DNA of 35,105 nt from contig NW_019091385.1 of NCBI RefSeq assembly GCF_001949145.1, positions 451,413-486,517 on the forward strand. Direction: 5' to 3'. Made by a program: the position numbers and the translations under genes. The notes beneath the pieces were generated by a model that made no database searches, had not been told where the DNA came from, and saw nothing but the letters and a program-made list of their open reading frames with translations. The stretch is from Acanthaster planci (lineage: Eukaryota; Echinodermata; Asteroidea; Valvatida; Acanthasteridae). Shown piece after piece: positions 30,001-35,105 of this stretch; position 1 is the stretch's first letter; each line of letters begins with the position of its first letter.

Positions 30001-32918
30001 ATACAAGTTTTCAGCCTGTTAAATGGAGTAACATGGAAGTACATGTATCTGTGGAGTTTTCCAGGAAAGTCATCGAGAGAAAACAGCTGTTTCGAAACGC
30101 GGCCATTTCAACTTGGCCTGATGCAAAGGTATTTCACTACCTTGTACTGTAAGTGTGTCAAGAGAACCAAATGATTGCCACTTGAAATGTTAGTTCTTCT
30201 ACAATGATGTCAGCTGCATGCATGTACACATAGCCAGGACTCTTACTCAGGACAATAGAGTCAAACATACGTGACCTGTCACCACAAAGTGAGCTGAAGT
30301 CAGAATTTTCAACAATTGAGATTTCAGTATTTGTGAATTCAACGGAATGAGAGTTTTCCTATGGTACATGTATGTACATGTACATGGAACAGTGGGGGTA
30401 AAAGTATACCTAAGGTGACAATGTGACATTATTGTGGCAGCTTTGCATCTTTGCTTGCGACACTGTTTCAACATTTCTGACTGGGCACAAATAATGCTGT
30501 CATCAAAATTGCCAAAATAAATGACATTTTGAAATATCTCATCCTGAGAAAATTTGGAACTAAAGACAGATTACTCTTTCCAAATTCGACACCCTAAAAC
30601 TAACTTCCATTTCAATATTTGACTTTGAACCCTCAAAATAAGAAAGCGTGGAATGCCACTTTATGCTAATTTTGTCATGACAGATCACATACATACATAT
30701 ACATGTACACGTATGTAAAGGGCTTAATGTCTTAACAATTCTATTTTTTCCTTCAAATTTTCAGCGAAGGAATAAAGATGGATGACATTTTTTTTTATGT
30801 AGGTTTGGTTACAAATACTACAAAAGGCAATTCAAGGAAAGAGTACAATCCACGGACATCACTTGACACCATGCATGCCCTGTGCATAAACCCAATGAGA
30901 CTGGTCCAAAAAAGTCACAAGTGTTTTCTAACTAAATTATGCTTCAACATTTCCAGGATAAATTTGACTTTTTAGGACAAGATATCGCATTCCGATTGCT
31001 GACAGACCACTTCAAGGAACAATTTCCATGATTGTCTGTATATAATTCATCATGTATAACTCTTCATTCATTCTGCACAGGGATTTGCACGGTTTCCTCC
31101 TTTTTTGCTGCAACATGACAAAAATAACTGAAACCTTTTTGGTACAGTGTGGGAGATATTCATTGTGCATAGACAGCAAAATTTCAGGCATATTTGACAG
31201 AAAGGTTAAGAATTTAGTCAACATATGTACATGTACTTCAGACTCTCCCCATAGACCACAGCAATATCTAGTCAGTCCCAAGTGTGAAATATCAAACAGC
31301 CACCAACTGACCAATCACAGAGAAGAACCAACACTCAGTAACGTCATCCCAACCATGCAAATTGAACTCATTAGGTAAAAAGTACTCATTTTTCTCTTGT
31401 AGTAAAAAGTGAATTATTACACGTATATAATAACATGTACATGTACGTGATAATGTAATTGCCTGTCACTGAAACTGACAGGAGGTTTTCCCTTTTGTCC
31501 AGCATACATGTACTGTACATGTACATGCAGATATAGGTCGGTATTGCGCATATAGGCTCATACATACAGCTTATAACCAGCTTCCTTAACAACACAGGTA
31601 CTTAAGCCATCATAACCTGGGGCTTTTCCATTGGGCAGTTTTGAAATAATAAGTGCTACATCTGCTTCGGTAACAGGAGCGAAAAATAAAGAATGTGCAC
31701 ATCTTTCATCAAGAAAGTGTTCAAATGAACTGCTTGATTGAGGAAGTTCACTTGCTATTTTCTTGCCAGTGTTAATGAAATAATCATTGAAAGCATTAGC
31801 AATATCAATGTCAGAATCAATTTTAGCATCCCTTTGCGTATAATAGGACGGATTTTGTTCAATGTTTGTTTTACTAAGCAACGAATTAAGTACACGAAGT
31901 GTACATGTATCTTTAACATTGTACATGTACTTCTCTTATTAAACTGTTCACCTGAGTAATCATTCTTTGCCATTCTTTATATTACATGTAAACTTGTTTT
32001 TAAACATGTAGGCTTATTCATTATGAACTGTAGGATTCTGAAGGTATTTTTATACAAGTGTTTTTTTTTTCTCTGATTGAGTTCTGGGCCATTTTCCAAA
32101 ACTCGACTTGGTCTCATGTCTCAGGCTTCAACTGTTTTTTACTTCCTGACTTTGAGGTTGTAAGCGCAATAGTAAGTCTGATAAAGCCACCATGGTTCAA
32201 GTAAGACGCAAAAGAGCCAAACATTACAGTACTTTAATTTATTAAATTAAACGCTTCAGGCCCACAATCAGAGATTTGATTTCCTACACGGAACCTGAGA
32301 CAGAGATGAAGTTGAGTACTGGAAAGTGGCCAAAGATTCCTTCTGTTACCAAGGTGATTTGACTTAAATTAATGCGACTTCGGAGCTCACACTAATACAC
32401 AATACTAGTACACAATTTAAGAAGTTCTAATACATGTTATGGTCAGAGGCCTCTTCAACATATCTGGCATAAGTAATTCCTGCCAATAAATGTCATTAAG
32501 ATCTTGGTTTAAACACATTAAAGTGATGAGCGTTTCTTTTATTGAAATTATGATTGACACTTTTTGACCTCTCGAATGTGTAGTCGTACCCTCGTTAATG
32601 GAACCACTTTAGCTGGCAAAATACACCCCATAATGACTGACTGTCGCTCTAAATAATGTGCATGCATGTGATGGTGCATGGGGAATTAAATGTAAACAAA
32701 AACACAGCTGTCCACTCACCTGTGTTCAATCTCTTTTGTTGACGGGTATTGAAATCGATCTCGTACACGGCCATGGACGGATCTATATCACCCAGACGAA
32801 GCATAAGGGTCCGGCCGTAGTTCTCCTCGATTCCACGGGCGATGTTGGGTTGATAAGGTCTCCATCGCCCGTGATCTGTGAACCATTCCCACACCACAAC
32901 GTCACTTTCCTCCGCCAT
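17930..32918 (-). CDS. DTX: Deltex (DTX1/2/4-type) RING-H2 E3 ubiquitin ligase, 3' end missing
   Basis: Seven exons (32720-32918, 25333-26134, 24301-24377, 20457-20615, 19090-19151, 18586-18726, 17930-18091) join with matching phases into 534 residues. Domains in order: WWE1 (about 4-75), WWE2 (about 76-155), a Ser/Ala/Thr-rich linker (about 160-350), a conserved proline-rich motif with SPPPISK and RPVEG (about 361-405), the SPEDVMKKY lead-in (415-423), RING-H2 (C435, C438, then CGH, H, C and CPTC) and the first part of the Deltex C-terminal domain (GTIRIIYDIPPGTQ). In the family WWE domains bind the Notch ankyrin repeats or ADP-ribose, and the RING plus C-terminal domain carry ubiquitin transfer. 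About 100 C-terminal residues are absent from the window. The ATG at 32918 has a good context (gaaATGGcg). Confidence in the family is very high; assignment among DTX1, 2 and 4 is not possible and probably not meaningful outside vertebrates. Confidence 0.93.
18092..18585 (-). other. Deltex intron 6
   Basis: Bounded by GTGAGT and a catatccag acceptor. It contains a G-rich stretch near 18380-18410. Nothing else is recognised. Confidence 0.6.
18586..18726 (-). CDS. DTX: Deltex exon 6 (RING-H2)
   Basis: Exactly 47 codons from ECPICYEKLS to MYNSGPK. It holds the first six RING ligands: CPIC, then CGHLFHRGC. The acceptor is tcatgttttccag and the donor cccaag/GTGAGT. Confidence 0.93.
18727..19089 (-). 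other. Deltex intron 5
   Basis: Bounded by GTACCA and tcatgttttccag. Only ordinary AT-rich sequence is seen. Confidence 0.6.
19090..19151 (-). CDS. DTX: Deltex exon 5 (62 bp)
   Basis: It encodes (V)DSPEDVMKKYVNKVKKIPDE, the counterpart of the SPEEVLKKY-PPDE lead-in to the RING of vertebrate DTX proteins. The acceptor is catattttcag, the donor gacgag/GTACCA. Confidence 0.9.
19152..20456 (-). other. Deltex intron 4
   Basis: It runs between the GTACGG donor of exon 4 and the acceptor of exon 5. It contains the foldback element at 19448-19720; otherwise no feature is seen. Confidence 0.6.
19448..19720. mobile_element. MITE-like element with 14-bp terminal inverted repeats
   Basis: TACCTAGTGTGGAC at 19448-19461 is the exact reverse complement of GTCCACACTAGGTA at 19707-19720. 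The ends could be read as TA target sites next to CCTAGTGTGGAC, as in Tc1/mariner-type elements. The right half also holds two short stems built on the same word (ctgtggac/gtccacag and gtgtggac/gtccacac). No transposase is present. Confidence 0.6.
20457..20615 (-). CDS. DTX: Deltex exon 4 (proline-rich motif)
   Basis: It encodes ITGLLLSTAVPVKLHPTPIP, then IFSPPPISKGSIRPVEGIKP and a Lys-rich end, matching the conserved segment before the RING in DTX1/4. The acceptor is ctccccaaccag; an alternative acceptor 30 bases further in (AG at 20586-20587) keeps the same phase but would drop the conserved ITGLLL. The donor is cagag/GTACGG. Confidence 0.85.
21235..21479. mobile_element. Head-to-tail pair of ~122-bp MITE-like elements
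   Basis: Copy 1 (21235-21356) and copy 2 (21357-21479) are adjacent with no spacer and differ at roughly a dozen positions. Each begins gaggccgtgtccgaaacgg (or a near form) and ends with a related inverted end, ccgattcggatgcagcct. Inside, ggctaggtct pairs with agacctagacctagc. The layout fits a very small foldback transposon duplicated in tandem. Confidence 0.75.
23193..23426. mobile_element. MITE-like element with GGGGCCAATTTCA termini
   Basis: The left end ggggccaatttcaaaatttg, then cttaagcgtgaaaaaacctt, matches the reverse complement of the right end (ggggccaatttcacagagct, then a second aaaatttgcttaagcgg and aaaaaccctgctt). The similarity extends into gttaccagc on both sides. The right arm holds an extra partial copy of the gcttaag segment. 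Termini of the CCAATTTCA..GCTTAAG kind are, as far as I recall, common in marine invertebrate genomes; that is from memory. Confidence 0.75.
24301..24377 (-). CDS. DTX: Deltex exon 3 (77 bp)
   Basis: The exon lies between the acceptor atgtatatctag and donor catgacag/GTAAGA. It starts in phase 2 and ends in phase 1, exactly bridging exons 2 and 4. It encodes SQSTPNSIIARPAHAAGARL then SPVMT. The SPVMTA-ITGLLL junction resembles the MTGILL stretch of vertebrate DTX1. Confidence 0.8.
24378..25332 (-). other. Deltex intron 2
   Basis: Bounded by GTCAGT after exon 2 and atatctag before exon 3. Contains a dense acatgtac run near 24746-24785. No other feature is seen. Confidence 0.55.
25333..26134 (-). 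CDS. DTX: Deltex exon 2 (WWE2 and Ser-rich linker)
   Basis: The acceptor tctattttgacag precedes GGACGGTACGC; with the G of exon 1 this restores the TGTVRSIRRR junction typical of the family. WWE2 shows IEWQWQDDYNWCPYD. The remainder is low-complexity Ser/Ala/Thr/Pro-rich with a six-Ala run near its end, and notably GC-rich. The donor is acaag/GTCAGT (phase 2). Confidence 0.92.
26640..26712 (+). mobile_element. tRNA-derived SINE head
   Basis: TGGTTCAGTGG at 26647-26657 fits the RNA polymerase III A box, and GGTTAAGAATTCC at 26691-26703 is a slightly worn B box, 44 bases downstream as in tRNA genes. The interval (ttaagaagtttgctctaata) is typical of tRNA-like SINE heads. A real tRNA is unlikely because the acceptor stem does not pair and the B box is imperfect. 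The tail beyond about 26712 is not delimited. Confidence 0.5.
28624..28841. repeat. 18-bp minisatellite, 12 units
   Basis: The unit is tctcagtgaattcccc plus ag or tg, and cagtgaatt recurs exactly every 18 bases from 28626 to 28824. Variants alternate A or T at one place. Both strands stay open because the period is divisible by three, producing VNSPVS or LRLGNS peptide repeats that I do not regard as a gene. Confidence 0.95.
31558..31930 (-). mobile_element. Fragment of a non-LTR retrotransposon (LINE) reverse-transcriptase ORF
   Basis: The minus strand reads IANAFNDYFINTGKKIASEL and, further on, ISKLPNGKAPGYDGLSTCVV. This is the characteristic segment between endonuclease and reverse transcriptase of jockey/CR1-type LINEs (N-x-x-F-x-x-Y-F, then K-x-x-G-x-D-G-L). 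It breaks off after KEAG at about 31,570, before the catalytic FADD-type motif, and the 5' side shifts frame near 31,930. It is a dead, short piece inside Deltex intron 1. Confidence 0.85.
32720..32918 (-). CDS. DTX: Deltex exon 1 (WWE1)
   Basis: It encodes MAEESDVVVWEWF and onward, the first WWE domain with the W-E-W and RWRPY signature. It ends at acacag/GTGAGTGG (phase 1). An in-frame GTG two codons upstream is not needed because ATG at 32918 has a Kozak-like context. Confidence 0.93.
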
Positions 32919-33095
32919 TTCCACTAATTTCTGTGATTATTGGATTAAAGTCTGGTGCTCCTGCATCTATAATGCAGCTATTAAGAGTAAATGATTAAGG
33001 TCTCAGACTGCGGCGTACGTCGATGCGACGAAGGCACATGAGCGCACGCGCGCACTGAACATCACAACGATATGCGCATGCAGGATCGCAGAACG
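32919..33095 (-). promoter_or_regulatory. Probable Deltex promoter and 5' UTR region
   Basis: Upstream of the Deltex ATG the sequence turns CpG-rich at about 33010-33090. It contains AGCGCACGCGCG (33041-33052) and TGCGCATGCA (33073-33082), both close to the NRF1-type palindrome YGCGCAYGCGCR. No TATA box is obvious. The transcription start is not determinable. Confidence 0.4.
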
Positions 33096-34484
33096 TTCTC
33101 TTAAAAAAGCAACTTTCAGCACCGAAATGCTTTTTTAAAACCCTCCCACTGACCATAGAAATGCTCTTTGATTTCGTCCTAAAATACCGAGTGATAGTTC
33201 AATCGGAGCTATTCAATTAACTATCCACAATTCAGGAAAATTGAAAAACAAGAATTAGACACTTCTGTTTTTTTAAATTTAGTTTCGTTTGTCGTATGTT
33301 TCGTCACTTGATTCGTTTGTTGATTAATTAAAAACCAAAATCAAAGACAAATCGTTTTAAGTTGATTTTAAAACAGATATATATAGAGCCGTTTCTCATT
33401 TTTTCAGTTTTATACCACCAAAACGAGAAAAGAGATAAAGAAGTCTTTTTGTTCCTCGTGAAAAACGTATGCCTAATTTTAGTTAAAATTTATTAAAATT
33501 CCCATTTCTTTCATTGGTGACGGAACAATTTTCAGTGGGGGGGGGGCAGTTGTTAAACCATCGCAAATTTGCAATTTATAGGCCAATCCATGAAGCCCCA
33601 CTCCATTACCGGCACTGCAAAAAAGTGGAGGGCATCCCCCCCCCCGAAGTGGGAGGGCCACTCCCCCCCTACAAAGCCAGTGATGTCGTTTACATGACAC
33701 GTTTTTAAAGAGGCAACTTACGGTGGCCCTAAGAGGGCACTGGCAAGGAGAAATGTCTTTCCCAAATTCCGTGCAGGAAATACGTCACAGCTACAATCTT
33801 GTAAGCCATTGTGGGTTGCTTATACACGTGTACACGTACATTCGCTCAGAATTAACGTGCGCAGGTGTCAAGCGGGGAAATGCTTAAATCATCCCTATTC
33901 CTCTCTAATCCAATTAGTACAGGTGAAAAATTACGCCTATAAACCTAGGAATATCATGTCGATCAGGGCGGTGGTCAAAGTACAACGACTATCCCGCTCT
34001 CCATCGTCCTCGTCAAACTGTCCTATCTCTGCCAGTGAACACTTCTGAAGATGAAAGTTGGTGTTAAATTGTTCGTTTTTGGAAGTAACGAATTCCTCAT
34101 AATCCTCTATTTGTCAGACCTCCTTAATTCATCTAATTTAGCTATGGTGAAGACGTTTCTCACATTATAAAGTGACGGTTTATTATTAGCTATTCGTTTT
34201 CAAATTGATTGAAAAACGAAAAACAAAAGGATTGTTGTTTTTTCGGGGTTTTTCTCTGTGTAGTTTCGTGTTTTTTATTTCCTATTTTCAAGTGGAAAGA
34301 CACAAAACTTTTTTTTTTCGATTCTCCATTTTTAAATGAAAAACACGACTTTTTTAAAGGCCCTATTTGGTTTTTCCTTTTCAAATCGAAAAACTAAAAA
34401 AAGAAAATGTACAGTACTAGAGAAATGAGAGAGCTGAGACAACCTCAAATATTGAAAAATTTCTCCCTCTCCAACAAATTTTAA
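33096..34484. other. A/T-tract-rich intergenic region
   Basis: Long runs of T and A, with words such as gaaaaacgaaaaac on both strands (about 33230-33480 and 34190-34400). A block at 33537-33670 has a run of ten G and a run of ten C plus further C-rich strings. No gene or RNA is recognised. The acatgtac palindromes so common elsewhere are nearly absent. Confidence 0.5.
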
Positions 34485-34724
34485 TATCCCCAAATCCCCC
34501 AAATCCCAAAACCATGCCCCTGCCACCCAATTAAGGCAACATTAGTCGCAGCCCACGCCACCTGGTTATGCACTCAATCCACAGCCGTGGAAGACGACCT
34601 CAAACTCCAAGCGAAAAAAGACGCGCGACGCTGGCGGCATCGCATCTGCTTGGTGCGGGAAACGAAGCACGTTCCTAAGCGCTATCGCCCGCATCAGATA
34701 TTTATTCCAAATTATATACTTTGA
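34485..34724 (+). other. Unrecognised open frame with CpG-rich codons, no ATG
   Basis: A 79-codon stretch is open between stops at 34482 and 34722. From 34530 it is clearly richer in C, G and CpG than its AT-rich flanks and reads as a protein-like sequence with an Arg/Lys-rich second half (KKDARRWRHRICLVRETKHV). There is no ATG in frame and no family I recognise. It may be an exon, a transposon remnant or chance. Confidence 0.25.
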
Positions 34725-34784
34725 TTTTGGTGGGTTTAAAAATTGAAAAAAATCTCACACTATATCAAACTCGCAAAACCGAAA

Positions 34785-35028
34785 ATGCCAGGAAGAAAAC
34801 AAAGACACAAACCTAAACCTAAAAATTATCTCTCTAAAAGTTGCATCCAATGCCAAGGATGTTTTGCACGTAACTTTTGCCAAAGCTAGGTGTGTACACT
34901 GTTTAGACTGTGTAGATTGCAAAAAAAGTTTTGAGTGTAATGGTTGCAAAAGTTGCGTCGATTGTAAAGATTGCAAAGATTCTGCCAGTTGTGACGATTG
35001 TAAAAATTGTGATGATTGTCTAAGTTAG
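34785..35028 (+). pseudogene. Cysteine-rich CxxC-repeat frame with an apparent frameshift
   Basis: From ATG at 34785 one frame encodes a basic start (MPGRKQRHKPKPKNY) and then C-x2-C-x2-C and a further Cys, ending at TAG 34887-34889. The neighbouring +1 frame takes up the same pattern at once (CVHCLDCVDC) and continues with DCK-type repeats (CVDCKDCKD, CDDCKNCDDC) to TAG at 35026-35028. The DNA shows a loose 9-bp repeat gattgtaaa/gattgcaaa. A single-base indel near 34885-34890 would explain the break, so it may be a recent pseudogene, a sequence error or a frameshifted gene. I do not recognise the family; metallothionein-like metal binding is only a guess from Cys content. Confidence 0.4.
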
Positions 35029-35105
35029 AATTTGTGTACTATCACCATGTTACAATAGCACATGTTGTATTGCTACTTAAGTTCAATGCACGGATTGACC
35101 TTCAG

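Larger units (their letters stand above)
26135..32719 (-). other. Deltex intron 1
   Basis: About 6.6 kb between the WWE1 and WWE2 exons. It holds a tRNA-like SINE (26640), an 18-bp minisatellite (28624-28841) and a LINE fragment (31558-31930), plus many acatgtac palindromes between 29080 and 31530. No host exon is needed here because phases of exons 1 and 2 match. Confidence 0.65.

Noticed and set aside
34755-34976. Minus-strand frame with LQSLQSTQLLQ repeats
   Set aside because: It is the antisense of the Cys-rich 9-bp repeat.

Overview
The window looks like nuclear DNA of a deuterostome invertebrate. It is AT-rich, has introns with GT..AG borders, carries metazoan-type TRIM and Deltex E3 ubiquitin ligases, and holds foldback transposons, a tRNA-like SINE and a LINE fragment. 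The very frequent palindromic string TACATGTA and the TRIM-rich content suggest an echinoderm (a sea star is my best guess) or possibly a hemichordate or amphioxus. The species assignment is inference only.

Left part (about 1-17,540, plus strand): three paralogous TRIM genes in the same orientation, at 3225-5132, 8203-10077 and 12952-14835. Each has one coding exon for RING, B-box 1, B-box 2, coiled coil and a beta-propeller-like tail. Each coding exon sits just behind a good splice acceptor. About 0.6-1.5 kb upstream of each lies a related promoter-like block that ends in a splice donor, so the genes most likely have a short non-coding first exon. The promoter-like blocks and other flanks are duplicated along the array, and a worn 3' end of a fourth TRIM copy is visible near 15,930-16,000.

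Right part (17,930-32,918, minus strand): seven exons of a Deltex (DTX1/2/4-type) Notch-pathway E3 ligase. They give WWE1, WWE2, a Ser/Ala/Pro-rich linker, a conserved proline-rich motif, a RING-H2 and the first half of the Deltex C-terminal domain. Every splice phase fits, giving 534 residues in frame. The last roughly 100 residues are not found anywhere in the window. If the gene is intact, the whole TRIM array lies inside its last visible intron, on the opposite strand. Deltex introns hold several foldback (MITE-like) elements, a tRNA-derived SINE, an 18-bp minisatellite and a LINE reverse-transcriptase fragment.

Right edge (about 33,100-35,105): the region upstream of the Deltex start is CpG-rich, then gives way to A/T-tract-rich sequence. 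At the end are two unrecognised plus-strand reading frames. One is a very cysteine-rich CxxC-repeat frame that appears broken by a one-base shift.

All four recognisable genes encode RING-type ubiquitin ligases. Deltex ligases act in Notch receptor trafficking. TRIM proteins of this layout act in innate immunity or RNA and protein quality control in other animals. Nothing in the sequence shows that the two act together.
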